Notes: generated from the letters alone by a model not told the origin. Counted from the stretch's first letter, positions 1 to 11,174 are shown. The stretch: DNA of 64,000 nucleotides from Apoderus coryli (GCA_911728435.2 OU452213.1:1095834-1159833); one strand, 5' to 3'. Translations and numbers: made by a program.

Positions 1-370
1 ATTGTTGGATTCACATTTATTTTTATTTCGAAAGTTATTGTTAAATTTGTAACTACCGTCGACACTGTGTATAGTGAAACTCTTGCAGTGCAAGACCTAG
101 AATATTTTCATGAAATTTGTAAAATATAAAAAGCCCTGCATATAGTGAATCTTTAAAATGAGTAGCACTCTATATAATAAAATTTTTACTTGCCCTTTTC
201 GGGTTTCCCATTGTCATTTTTATATCGCATTCTTTTGAAAATGTTCTTAACGCGTTCATTACGCCTAATGGTAGGCAATAAAGCAGGTAGATTTCTGTGG
301 GACCCTTTGGAATTCCTAAATGACTATATTTTTATGTAATGTGTACGTAGATTATGTACTTGCTATGTAT
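1..370. other. AT-rich sequence, nothing recognised
   Basis: No open frame with a recognisable motif, no repeat unit and no splice-bounded cysteine-rich exon was seen. It probably belongs to a dumpy intron or is the 5' flank of the Crypton relic that follows. Confidence 0.4.
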
Positions 371-382
371 TATAAAAAAATA

Positions 383-1285
383 GGAACTGAATGCTAAACC
401 GAGTTTGCATAATTTGGCTAATATATTGAAAGATTATGCGGTAAATATGAGAAAAGCTGACGGAACTGAATATAAAGAAGCAACTGTAAAAACAGTTTGG
501 AATACTACGAGTAGGCTACTCCAGGAAAAATAAAAATTGTATTCGACCCGTTTACTAGTGTGATATTCAAAAATGCGCGAGATGCAAAAAATGCAAAACG
601 TAAAAGATTACAGCAGGATCCAAACAAACGAAAATGCAGTTGATCAAATTTGAGTTCAAGTGATTTGGCTAGAATCATTGGATTATGGGATGAATGTACA
701 CCAGAAGGTTTACAAAAATTTTTTTACCATATTGTAGCTGTTGAGTTAGCTTGGCGAGGTGGTGAACCAGCTAATTGTCTTATAGATTATTTCACGATTG
801 AGAAAAATAATGATGAAACGCAACCAACAGAATTGAACACAATCCAATATTCAGTAAAACACGCCAAGGAGGATCGAAAAGTTGTACAAATAGTAAGTGG
901 CTTGTTCCAAATATTGCAAACGAAAATGCATGCCCTGTTCGGTTACTCCATAAATTATAGTCCAAAAGGGGGAAAAATATTACTTCCAGTCGCATATTCT
1001 TGAGACCAAATCGTTTCTGGAAATCTGAAGGTACCGGTAGGCAAGAACACAATTAATATGTGGACCAAATCATCCGCGCAAGCTCTTGGTTTGGACACTA
1101 TGTTTAGAAAGATATCCAATCATTCGAACAGATAAACTGCAGTTAGCCATTTGGCAAATAAAGGAATTCCTGAACAGCAATTAATAAAAATAACAGGACA
1201 TAGCAGCTCTAATTCAATTAAACCATACTTGAATATTAATCAAGAACGCCATGGTGAAATGATCAACACCATGCGTGGAAATTAA
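383..1285 (+). mobile_element. Crypton-like tyrosine recombinase relic
   Basis: Three frames together read as one tyrosine-recombinase protein. The N-terminal core-binding part is at about 390-530 (KADGTEYKEATVKTVWNTT), followed by a basic segment (KNARDAKNAKRKRLQQDP) at about 565-640 in a shifted frame. The catalytic part starts in the 650-1003 frame with LAWRGGE, the box-A arginine. The end, about 1030-1285, has NHSNR (the HxxR motif), then a stop codon, then LIKITGHSS (second His) and IKPYLNIN with the nucleophilic Tyr. Known relatives are Crypton transposons and the DUF3504-like proteins domesticated from them, which cut and rejoin DNA through a 3'-phosphotyrosine. This copy has at least one frameshift and two stops, so it is dead. 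It lies in or beyond a dumpy intron, antisense to that gene. Confidence 0.75.
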
Positions 1286-1485
1286 CAATCCGTCAACTTC
1301 AGCAAACTCTTCTTCCTATTTAACATTTACCAATTGTACTTTTCACAACTGTAGTTTTAAATAAAAATGAATAATATTTGTTTGATTAAAACTAATACAT
1401 TTTGTATTGAAAATTATTAAACGTCAGATTGACAATCAAATTTTTGATATCTACAAAGTAAAAAATTATCTTATCGAATACTCCT

Positions 1486-1642
1486 CGGGCCTTGATAAAT
1501 ACTCAAAATTTTGTCATAGAGAATCCTAAAAGCGAGTTGCTCAAGGATAATAGCCCTCGGCTTGCGGCCTTGGGCTATTATCAAGCAACACGCTTTCGGC
1601 ATTCTCTATGACAAAATGATCTCGGTATTATCAAGACCCTAG
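1486..1642. repeat. long imperfect palindrome after the Crypton relic
   Basis: Two arms of about 70 bases (1486-1556 and 1571-1642) are inverted copies around a GC-rich centre. Matching landmarks are GATAATAGCCC / GGGCTATTATC next to the centre and TTTTGTCATAGAGAAT / ATTCTCTATGACAAAA further out. The outermost part pairs CTTGATAA with TTATCAAG. The arms differ by scattered substitutions, so the palindrome is old or was never perfect. It starts 200 bases after the recombinase stop. Confidence 0.8.
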
Positions 1643-2253
1643 GGGTGTTATTACTGATAATCCTTTGAAGGACCATATTAAGCGACTATAATATTTTTTT
1701 CATTAAAATAAAGTTCATCTAATTTTCAAATAAAGAGTACAGTTTTATCTCACTTAAATTTACAGGTAGTAAAATAATTTTATAATATGGTAGTAACTAT
1801 ATAATAGATTAATATCATCGATGGAGAAGTAATGTTAACCAAGAGACTACTAAAGTTACCGCCTTATTTAATTATTGGTTATTATAGATATTTATATACT
1901 GAATTTCTGTATGAAAATAATTATAATTACTTTCCCAAATGGAAAACAAATATTAGATAAATTATAATAACTATTTTCAACACGACTGCGTATGAATCGC
2001 TAAGTGTTTGTCAGGATATACTCGTAGTTTACAAGAAATTTGTAAAGAAATAATAACTCGCTCAATTTAATTATCACTTACAGGTTTCTATTCAGAGAGA
2101 CCATCATCAAATTGATTTTCATCAAAATTCGGAATACAGGATGTTCCAAACTGATTTTATCAGGCCCTAATTCTTAAACTAGTTAAGATATTTTACACCC
2201 TGTATATTTTTTTTACAATTATCATAAAATGGGGATTTCACTGTCTATTATTA

Positions 2254-2828
2254 TTAGGTCATTCAAAAAGGCCATAGATGGCGTTACTGTAACAATCATG
2301 GATACTAGGTGGGTGGTTTATAGATATTTTCTCTTAGTTTTATAGTTTTATACCTAACGTTTCTGGAAGTATAATATTTTTGAGAATATTATTTTAAATA
2401 GATGGTTAACAAATGTTTCTAGAAGTTGTTGTAAATAATATTCAAAAGGGGCTCTTTTCCTCAGAAGACCCTTTTTAATCGAAAAGCAATAAACACTCTG
2501 TAAAGATTATTATTGGTTATGTTCAATCTATAATACCTACTTCTGATGTTTGTGAAGTGTTTTAAAAAATACAATCGGATTTTCCAGATTAGATTCGTTT
2601 TAGCCTTGATAGCGTCTAGATGTGATTTCTAATTTTATAAAGTCAAATTAATTATTTTAATTTGTTTTTGGACTTAGGAGATTTATTTTGACGAGAAAGA
2701 GAAATCGTACTATGAAAGTGGCATCGAAAAGTTGGAAAATCGTTGTGTTGCCCTCGAAGGCAACTAAGTTTTGTCAAAATTTTGTTTTTTTTTTCTGACT
2801 TATCCTACCGAGTTATTGAATGACTTAA
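2254..2828 (+). mobile_element. internally deleted mariner-like element
   Basis: The left end TTAGGTCATTCAA and the right end TTGAATGACTTAA are inverted copies with one mismatch. The left end runs into CATAGATGGCG, which recurs at 14388 and 46233. Near the right end (about 2690-2765) a frame reads EKEKSYYESGIEKLENR, matching the last residues of mariner transposases (YxxGIxxLxxRW). The catalytic core is absent, so the copy is non-autonomous. Confidence 0.65.
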
Positions 2829-2884
2829 ATTTTTTTGCGATTGAAAATCACTTCATAAATATAAAACTATCATAAACGAGTAAA

Positions 2885-3088
2885 TCTAACATGGCAATAA
2901 TCCAAAGAAGCCAATCAAAAATTCTTCGAATGATAACAAACGCCCCATGGTATGTAAGCAATCTCACTATACACGAAGGCCTAAAGATACCATTTGTAAA
3001 AGACGTAATTAAAGCCAAAAGTGTCAAACATTACGAAAAACTGGAACATCATGTCAACGAAATACTCCACTACTACAGCCCACCTTGA
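2885..3088 (+). mobile_element. jockey-clade LINE, ORF2 C-terminal fragment
   Basis: A 65-residue frame contains IIQRSQSKILRMITNAPWYV followed by a segment about an N-terminally placed leucine-rich helix and KHYEKLEHHVNEIL. This is the usual C-terminus of jockey-type reverse transcriptase ORFs (QRxQSKxLRxIxNAPWYVSN). Nothing upstream belongs to the same protein, so it is a 5'-truncated fragment. Confidence 0.65.
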
Positions 3089-3626
3089 ATAGAAGACTTA
3101 AAAGAAATTGACTCGTAGATTTAAAAGAAGATTAGAGAAGATTTGTCATTGGAGAAGTCTTCGCAACGCCATTTGAGAGCCTCCATAGCTCCGTGTCATC
3201 ATATTGGCCTATAGAATATATCGTATTCTGATTGCTGAAATTATGTATAATAAAAAATAAAAACTTCATAAATACTTTTTGTTTTGTTTAAGAATTAGGG
3301 CCTGGTGGGACACTCAGTATACAGCACTTAATTTAAAATATGAATAACTGGACATGACTCCACAGATGTTCTTTATCGCACTATAACAGTATGAGATTAT
3401 TTTGCATGAACGTTGAAGAAAATTACAGTTGATTTTCACATTTTTTGGCACGAGCGAAAATTTTTCCTCGATCTTTATTATTGCATAACAAGGCAACACC
3501 ACCGTTTTGTTTTGTTGTTATTTAAATAATTTGTTATTACGGTTGTTTCTTTGTTATTATTTATGAGATTCACCAGAGGCGGAGGTCTTAAATTTTTCAC
3601 TTATAAAAGTATATAGGAACGCTTAC

Positions 3627-3743
3627 CTTCACATTTAAACCCATTTCCGTGATATCCCGGGAAGCAGGTACATGAAAAACTGCCCAGAGTGTTGGTGCAA
3701 TGGGCGAACACGTCACATGGCCTGTATTTACATTCGTTTTCAT
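3627..3743 (-). CDS. dp: dumpy, coding exon 5 (calcium-binding EGF module)
   Basis: On the minus strand an acceptor (TTTAATTTTCAG) opens the exon and GTAAGC closes it. The 117 bases (39 codons, phase 1 at both ends) read D-E-N-E-C, then PCDVFAHCTNTLGSFSCTC, FPGYHGNGFKC and E. Six cysteines, the DxxEC start, the NTLGSF segment and the C-x-C-F-P-G-Y-x-G-N-G ending define a complete calcium-binding EGF domain. The phase matches the G left by exon 4, which builds the first Asp. The next phase-1 exon must lie beyond position 1, because I found no further EGF exon in 1-3600. Calcium-binding EGF modules rigidify long extracellular proteins. The dumpy call is family recognition. Fibrillin-like annotation is the main alternative. 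Confidence 0.85.
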
Positions 3744-4147
3744 CTGAAAATTAAAGAAAAATATGTCTTTTACCAACAGATAATAGTTATTTACCTAACA
3801 AGTGCGGAAAGTAATAATTTTCCGCACGCAAAGATAGTTGACCGAACGACGCCGAAGTTACCGTTAATATTTTTTTTAATTTTAACTATAGTGACCAACA
3901 ATTATCTGTCAGTAGTGTCATATACTAATTCTGCAAGGTTGTGTTTGTTTTTGTGCCAAATAGTTTGATAATGTTTATATGGTGGCGATAATACAAGGTG
4001 TTCCATTTAAAAATATTGACTTTTACCACATTGTGTTTCCGGCACAATTCTTGAAAGAACCTTTCCGACGATGATGGAGAGTATAGAGATACCACAATAG
4101 TTTCCACATAAAATAGAACAGTCAATTAAAAGTGATCCTCGTCAATT

Positions 4148-5584
4148 TTGGTCATTTCTGCAGAGTATGCGTATCACTCTAGAATTCCCGGCACAATTGT
4201 TGCTGACGAAAACGTATATACCTCTCCTCATGATATAGCTGATGCATTTGCAAGATTTTCCATAATGTTTATGTTGATCCGCGTCCCATCTTTGATGATA
4301 TTATGCAGATGCCATATGCGGATACTGTTGACATTATTGATATTACTATCGATTATATTATCAAAGCTGGTAAACCTCTTAACAATAAGCTTACAGATGG
4401 TCTCCCTAGATTCCTCGTGAAAGACTGCATCAGTGTGCTCTCTGCACCATTGCAACATATTTTTAAGCAAATTCTTGAGTCTTCCACGATTCCCGTTTGC
4501 TGGAAAACAGCTAGAATTACGCGTATCCTAAAATCAAAGAAGTCTGATGTGATTAGCAACTACAGGCCAATTTACCCTTCTTTGTAACTTCTCTAAAGTT
4601 CTTGAGATTGTAATATATGAGAAAATTTATTCTCAGCTTCAGAATAGATTCTCTGAGCATCAACATGGGTTCTTGAGTCGTCGTTCATGTGTTTCTAATT
4701 TGGATGTGTTTTCTGAGAACATATGTTCAGCTATCGCTGATCTCCAGCCGGTGGACGTGATTTATACCGATTTTTGCAAAGCATTTGACCGTATAGATCA
4801 CTACATATTGTTGTATAAATTACAGACTTTTGGTTTCTCTCATCGTTTGGTCAACTTCTTCCGATCATATCTATTCGAACGATTACAGTTTGTAGAATAT
4901 GAAGGCTTTAAGTCTTTTGTTTTTTCTTCCAGCTCGGGGGTTCCACAGGGCTGCGATCTCGGTCCTTTGTTGTTCAATATTTTCATTAATGACCTGATTG
5001 AGGCTTTTACGTGTGGTGTTGTCTTCGATAGTGAATTTACATTTATCCAGCAGACCGTCAGTGTAGTATTGAGCGCAAATAGAATGTTGGGTTTCATTAT
5101 TAGGAATTGTCGGCAATTCAACGATGTTTTCACGGTTAAGCTTTTGTTAGATCTAAACTGGAATTTGCCGCGATTATACTCATATTAGATCCTTAGAGTC
5201 TGTTCAGCGCCGTTTCCTTAAATACCTAGCCTATAAAGCCGACAATGTTTATCCTCCACGGGGAGTAGATCATGCGTCTTTGCTCTTGCGGTTTAATGAA
5301 CCTTCTCTCTTGACCAGAAGAAACATTCACGCAGTCAAGTTTTTATACAAATTATTGCACTGCGCCGTTGATTGCCCATATCTATTGGGATGTATTAGAT
5401 TCGATGTTCCGCGATTGGGTGCTCGACATCTCGTGCCGTTCACTGTGGGCCCAGCCAGGACAAATATTTTGTTACAAAGTCCTGTTTACTATATGTGTGA
5501 TATTTTCAATCGCTGTTGTCGTGATTTTGACATTTATGACTCAACTTTGTCCGCGATTACTAATAGTTTACTTAATGGATGGTG
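4148..5584 (+). mobile_element. degenerate jockey-clade LINE with deleted catalytic centre
   Basis: Successive frames give the RT entry region (about 4300-4590, NYRPI near 4560), then at 4673-5030 IYTDFCKAFDRIDH (catalytic Asp box A) and SGVPQGCDLGPLLFNIFIND (box B). The FADD box is missing: the frame jumps from LIEAF to a later segment (RMLGFIIRNC). The C-terminal part follows in another frame from about 5195 (QRRFLKYLAYKAD...YPPRGVDHASLL) to 5584. Losing the FADD aspartates makes it inactive. It is antisense to dumpy and sits in the intron between exons 5 and 4. Confidence 0.8.
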
Positions 5585-5589
5585 ATTAT

Positions 5590-7005
5590 TTTCTTTTAAT
5601 ATTGAACTGTTATTGATCGCATTTATTTTTGTAGTATTTAATGTGTTTATTTGTTTGAGGAATTGAAAGTATAGCTACTTGGACAGAGAGTGTTAATTTT
5701 TTGATTATTTTTGAAATGCTGAAATATTTAATCAATTTTTTTTATTGTTTGCATTTATTGTTTTGTCCTCTTGATTTGATGTTTTTTTTTTCAATTAATT
5801 CGAAATTGTATTTTTGATTTTGTAAGTGGGTTTGACCTGTTATGAATATATGCTTATTATTATATAAAACCATGAGAATGTTCCAATATCACTGGTCCTC
5901 ACGTATCCAGATTTTAAAAGCATTTGCTGTTTCTAATGGTAAAGGTCAGTACAAAGAACATCAATCTGTTGAAGACGATCCAATGTTGAGCAAATATGCG
6001 ACCAGTGATAAAACCATGCTGCTACAAATCAAGTTCAAATTTCAAACTGAGAGAGTTGAAAATATTTGTATGCAGTCTCCTAAATTAGAAGAAATTATAG
6101 GGATGCCATCCGTTCCACAGGTAAATTTGTTGTAAAGTCGCTTGCAAGCGATAATAACATCAGTAACAGAAAGTTTGCTACATTCAGGACACTCTGCATC
6201 TTGGTTAAACCCAAATCACTGTCAAAAGGCTGTGATTCATAGCTGTTTTTTCTGAATAAGGAAGTTATAATAATTATTAACCAGTCCGGTATATTAAATG
6301 GATCATAAAAATCATCAAAATTGTTAAACAGTTAACTAAACGGAAGCACAACACGCTCCATCTCTTAATCTGGTATTATAATCATTTCCTGTATTGGCAA
6401 TTTCCGAAATATAATGTTGTAATACTTGCAAATCTTTAATGAAAAAAACCAACAACAAATTCCACTTGGTACTTTGCTCTAACACCTATAGCAGCAGCAA
6501 TACATATTATTATGATTTAAACGAGATAATGGCATAATTACGTATTCCGTTTGTTGTACCGTAAACATTAGCGACAAAATATTATATTACCTAACTGTTC
6601 CAAATTCATCAGTAGGGAAATAAGTATTATTTAACAAGATAAAAGCAACAAGTCAAAGTTGGTATAATTTAAACAAAGAAAACAGCGTCTAAGCACGCTA
6701 TCTTACCAGGCAGCGCCACATGGTTGAGAATGTTATGAAAGTTGCACCTGAGATTTTAACATCTTTATTTGGTTTTGCTAATAAAATGCTCTAAGGAATT
6801 TTGCATTGAATTATGTTATACTCGTATCGCATTCAGCTAAAGCTTCTGCTCTTTTAGGGATGAATTATCAGGGTTATTTAATGGCAATGTTATACAACTA
6901 TACGTTCTGTTTCAGACTTTAGTACATTTCTCTATGTATACTCAGACTACTGTGTAATTATTGAGGTAATTTAGACCATGGAAATCGCTTTTCTTCAAAC
7001 GTTTA
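5590..7005. other. AT-rich intronic sequence; one unrecognised frame
   Basis: 5590-5840 is T-rich and may be the LINE 3' tail. A 97-codon frame at 5842-6135 (+) has no motif I know, no splice context and ordinary intronic base composition, so I do not call it a gene. Nothing else is recognised. Confidence 0.35.
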
Positions 7006-7046
7006 ACCACTGATGATGAAGCTAGTAGCGTCGAAACATGTTTGGT
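7006..7046 (+). ncRNA. hammerhead-ribozyme-like motif
   Basis: Order: ACCA (stem I, 5'), CTGATGA core at 7010-7016, T, GAAGC-TAGTA-GCGTC (stem II with one mismatch), GAAA at 7033-7036, CATG (self-complementary stem III), TT as the N-U-H site, TGGT (stem I, 3', pairs with ACCA). The arrangement is identical to that at 23089-23126. The UUH-type site and weak stem I suggest low activity at most. Confidence 0.5.
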
Positions 7047-7049
7047 CGT

Positions 7050-7620
7050 CTTTAGAAATTGGCAAACTCAAATACCACTTAACAGATTTTAACCAAATTT
7101 GGTACAAAAATACTATAGGACATGGCAAGGAGCTGATTAGATTTTGGGAAAGATTGAGCGTAGGCAAGGGGTTTAAAAGAGGGTTCAAAAATTAAAAAAA
7201 AATCATAGTTCTTAAACTTATCCGAAATACTGCATAATTTTTTACGCATTTAATTGAATATAACCTAAAATATTGAACATAAAATATTAGACCACATTGG
7301 CGTTCGAAAATAGTGTAAAAAATATTTAAAAAAAAACGTACTTCTTAAACATAGCTGATATATTAACTAATTATTTATAGCTTTAATAGAATATAACCTA
7401 TAAAATGTGTCATAAATAACTTACTTTCATAGGCGTTCGTAAATAGTGGAAAAGGGGTTAAAACATAAAAAATACATATTTCCTAAACTTATTCGAAATA
7501 TGGAATAATTTTTCATAGTTGTGATAGAATATAACCAAAAAAAAAATGTTACATAAATGAACTTGGAATTTGGACACCCTGTATCTCGATAACGAAGCAT
7601 TTGCGGACATGGGTTCAAAA
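7050..7620 (+). repeat. dispersed repeat family A, copy 1, with internal ~160-bp tandem units
   Basis: The block reads accaaatttggtacaaaa (7094), gagcgtaggcaaggggttt (7154), then about 160-base units each carrying GAATATAACCTA and ggcgttcg.aaatagtg (about 7300 and 7435). It ends with tttggacaccctgtatctcg at 7569. The body recurs inverted at 55990-56590, and shorter parts occur at 32790-32905 and 34565-34790. It has no coding frame and is probably part of a non-autonomous transposon. Confidence 0.7.
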
Positions 7621-7746
7621 ATGCTTAAATTACTTTCTGGAATCTCCAGTTTTCATTTGTTGCAACCATAATGAATCACCCGGTATAAACCCACATGTCC
7701 CGATTGCCGGTCCGGTGTTACAAAATGGGCTTCTTATAATCCTTAC

Positions 7747-7851
7747 CTGGAACTTCACAGTTACACCCACCATATCCATCATTACAGTAGCACTGATTAT
7801 CCAGACATGCACCATTTTGACATACCGATCCGTCGTCTTTTCGACAATCTC
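7747..7851 (-). CDS. dp: dumpy, coding exon 4 (short EGF module)
   Basis: On the minus strand TTCATTTTGCAG precedes the exon and GTAAGG follows it. Its 105 bases (35 codons, phase 1 both ends) read, with the G from exon 3, G-D-C-R-K-D-D-G-S-V, then CQNGACLDNQCYCNDGYGGC, then N-C-E-V-P. The spacing CxNGxCxxxxCxCxxGYGGCxC is a compact EGF module, seen between the LDLa-like domain and the first calcium-binding EGF in insect dumpy-type proteins. The final G joins AT of exon 5 to restore Asp. Long minus-strand frames over this exon in other phases are shadows. Confidence 0.85.
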
Positions 7852-8274
7852 CTGCAAAATGAAAAGAATACAATATTAGAATATAAAGTCAGTAATATGT
7901 ATGTAAAACAATAATAATGACAAATACCAACAACAAGGCATGCATTTCTATCTAGATACAATAGATGTAACTAGATATCATCAAGTTAACTGTAGATAAT
8001 GATCTAGGAAGTTGTTTTATACTTGGGAAGCAGAGATTGAATTCGTTGATAGGTATGAATATTACAAGAGAGGAGTCACTCAGTCATGTCACACGAGCAC
8101 TGTGTTTAAGTTCAGTATTTTGAATACTATTTTACTTGTTAAAAGTTTGTTATAGGTACAATGTGTTTTAAAAAGGTCTGCCAAAATTTCTACGACGACG
8201 TATAGTACATCAAAAAGAAGTGTAGTTACTTCCGAAAATACACCCCTTTTCGTTCAAGGAGTACTTAATAATAA

Positions 8275-9450
8275 TAATAATAATAAATGGCTTTATTGGC
8301 ATAAATTACATACATTCAAAAATGGAAAAACAAATAAACCAAGGAAAATCAGATGCAAAAGGCGCAAGCTCAGCAAAGCTGTTTTTCAGCAAGGGCCCTA
8401 TAATACATTATAAATATGCTAACAAATATCTAAAACGAAAAGACTAAACATAATAATACAATAATAATGTAATAATAATAATAATAATATAAAGGTTACA
8501 ATTTCCAACATAAGTAAACACACCTCAAACATCAGACTCAATGAGTGTCATCTGCTCTTGAAATAATTTATCATACAAACAATTTTTAAACTTAAACAGT
8601 GATAATGTTTTCATCTCCGAAGACATTTCATTATAGAATTTAGCTATATTGTAACTGAAAGACCTCTGATACATGGCAGTTCTGTGTTGGGGAATGGTAA
8701 TAATATCCTTGCGTCTGACATTTACATTATGTATGTCAGTCCGGAAAGTTATTCTTCTATACAAGTAAGGCGGAGTTTTCAACAAAATGATCCTGTGGTA
8801 TAGAAACACAGAGTGCAATGTTCTTCTGTTAATCATATTAAGCCACTTTATCGAGTAATCGAGTAGAACCAGCACTTTTTGTTGTCAAGAGCGGACAGAA
8901 CATCATCGGTTATATCAAGTAGAGCTGTACCGCAACTATATCCCGACCTAAAACCAGATTGAAAAAATGGCAGAATATTGTATTGATTCACATGGGCTTT
9001 CATTTGAGTTTCCATTGCCCTTTTCAAAACCTTAGACAGAGCAGGAAGAACAGTAATTGGTCTGACAATACCCTTCTTCCATTCATCCGGAAATACGCTA
9101 TTTTCTAGGCAGAAATTGACCACGTGAGTGTAGTACGGGATAAGAGTTGGGCAAGTAAGGTGAATCATGGTAATATCAAGACCATCCGCCCCACAAGCCT
9201 TAGTCTTTATACTAAGAAGTATCTTACTTATATTTATTTCCTGGACAGGATAAAATTTCAACTTCTCCACAAAGTGGCCTTTGTTGTTGTTATTATAAAA
9301 GTTACAAATGTTGACATCGGTATTGACAGGGCTACAGGAAGTCGCCGAAAAAAACCTATTAATTTCGTCAGCATCCACCCCCAAATTATTAACAAATGAT
9401 GCAGATCGTCCAAATGAGGCTGTTAATCCAGAAAACGTCAAAAAAAAAAT
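8275..9450 (-). mobile_element. R1/LOA- or jockey-like LINE, internally deleted
   Basis: Reading on the minus strand, 9450-8880 gives the RT front (SIKTKACGADGLDITMIHL, FPDEWKKGIVRPI, LPALSKVLKRAME, then QSGFRSGYSCGTALLDITDD) and stops at box A. The frame at 8875-8525 then resumes with the C-terminal region (LDYSIKWLNMINRRTLHSV ... YNIAKFYNEMSSEMKTLS). The catalytic YxDD region is deleted. The 3' UTR ends at about 8275 with AATAAAGCCATT and a (TTA)n tail. The element at 40125-40960 has the same kind of tail and similar RT sequence, so they are one family. Confidence 0.75.
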
Positions 9451-9454
9451 CACA

Positions 9455-9655
9455 AATTGGTTTTGAACGATCCCAAATTGAAGGTGCACAAGCTAGCTGA
9501 TTGTAAGGATATCAGTGGTAGTGTTTTTACCATTTTACATAAGCATTTGGGTATGCCAAAGATCTGTGCAAAGTGAGTAGCGCGTGAGCTTACAGTGGAC
9601 CAAAAACAACAACAAATTGATGCTTCAAAGGAGTGTTTGGCGCTTTTTATACAGG
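9455..9655 (+). mobile_element. mariner transposase fragment
   Basis: The frame reads NDPKLKVHKLADCKDISGS, then FTILHKHLGMPKICAK, a stop, then VARELTVDQKQQQIDASKEC and LALF. This is the helix-turn-helix to linker region of mariner transposases (HLGMxKxCAxWVPxLLTxDQKxxR). It abuts the LINE and contains a stop where the conserved Trp would be. Fragments at 32461, 37040 and 48960 look like other parts of the same family. Confidence 0.75.
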
Positions 9656-9659
9656 GTGA

Positions 9660-10140
9660 GTCGGGAGGGACGGGCCAAATTGTACTGTAGGGATGTAATC
9701 TAAACGTCAAAAAAATTTTGTGGTCTTCTTCGCAGCTATTTGGGCTATCCTGTCCACTTTTATTTGTTGCTTGAGCTGTGTGCATGTCCTTTGAGCCATG
9801 TTTGTATTCTAAAGGTATAAAATAGCAGCACTGCTGGGGTTGAGTTCAATGGTCCAATTATGTTGGGTATAGCTATGGTATCCTGATGTAACCTCCATGT
9901 TTAAATTATTCTTTTTCTCAACATTCTCTATACATAAAACACTTGTTTATAGATAGAAGTCTAGATAAATTAATGCATAAACTGACATTGGAAATGGGTA
10001 ATGCATTTTAAATAATCTGAAGAATGTGTGTATAAACCAGCTGCTAGGTTCATTGGATGCTAAAATTAGTCCATATTTATTATGAAAATACTTACTCAGG
10101 TGTAATGCAAAATGGGTTTTATCAAGTACCTATATAAATA
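9660..10140. other. AT-rich sequence with a transposon-end-like start
   Basis: atacagggtgagtcgggagg at 9651 resembles the ends of insect DNA transposons but no partner was found. The rest shows nothing recognisable. Confidence 0.3.
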
Positions 10141-10149
10141 TGTATTTAT

Positions 10150-11170
10150 TCATTAAAGATGCATCAGGGCATGACGGCATGCGTTCTGATAAAATTGTTA
10201 GAGAAATAGATTTTAAAAACATAATGATATACACATTATGTGTTCAGTGCTGAAGATAGCTAGAACATTAATAAATCTTGCTCAAATAGAAACATTCCTA
10301 ATGTCTGACAAATTCTTAGTATATTAACATATTGCTCCTCTGAGGTACACCGTAGTTGCTTTTATAAAATAAAATCATCATGTGAATTGTTATAGACGGG
10401 AAACTAAACGAAACTATTCAAAATATTCACTAAAATGAATGAACAGAATGCTGTGATGTCATATATCACAAAGACAGTTCCTATAGCAGCTAATTATCAG
10501 ATAGATGGGGTGATTTTAAATAGAAAATTAGAGGCTACAGATCTTGGAGTATGCCATAAATCAAATCGGAAATTTAATAGAAATCACGATAATTTTAACA
10601 TATAAAAAGTTCCCTGAACGTCTTTTTGAAACAACCCTGTATATAATAGAAGAAAAACATTTTGTTGCCTCTCATAATATCAATATACCTAGTTTTGACA
10701 TTCATTTTGCACTCTCCTGACCTTAGACCTTCTGAACAATAACTAATGCATAGTTTTAACATTTTTTTCTTTTAATTTCCTAACTGGTACTTATTGTTTT
10801 CATTTATTTCTAGACAAAAGAAGCTATGAATTCCTATATTGTTCTTTCAAATTGTTATTACATAATAAATAGTAAACTGTCTTAGATATTTATTTATTGA
10901 TCTTTCTTTGGTTTACAGTTTCCTACAATAAACCGCTAGAAGAGCTATTAAGAAATATGCATTGGTAATTTATCAATTTATAGGTTTTCAATTTTTATTG
11001 TACCGTTGGGAACCCCAGGGATCAGTTCTTGGGCCCATTCTCTTTCTGGTATAAATAAATAACTTGAGATATAACAAAAATAAATCATCATTTAGGAATT
11101 CGAACTCAGTGATTGAGAAAACATAAATAATTGTCCCTTAACGTTGATAAATTCTGCATGATTATTTTGG
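10150..11170 (+). mobile_element. very degraded LINE reverse-transcriptase relic
   Basis: Scattered motifs remain in order: ASGHDGMRSDKIV (RT entry, about 10158), EPQGSVLGPILFLV (box B, about 11013) followed by a stop and INNL, and SLNVDKFCMII (region after the YADD box) at about 11132-11165. Gaps and stops separate them. The clade cannot be assigned. Confidence 0.5.
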
Positions 11171-11174
11171 CATG

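Larger units (their letters stand above)
2161..3304. mobile_element. composite element bounded by a 19-bp inverted repeat
   Basis: CAGGCCCTAATTCTTAAAC at 2161-2179 is perfectly inverted at 3286-3304. Just outside are diverged 'tacaggatgttcc' and 'gggacactcagtata' ends, the style of insect DNA transposons whose ends read ACAGGGTGTCCC. Inside lie a mariner deletion copy (2254-2828) and a jockey 3' fragment (2885-3088), so this is either a nest of insertions or one element that acquired others. Confidence 0.5.

Noticed and set aside
5842..6135. 97-codon plus-strand frame
   Set aside because: No motif, no coding-like composition and no splice or promoter context; length is within chance for AT-rich DNA.
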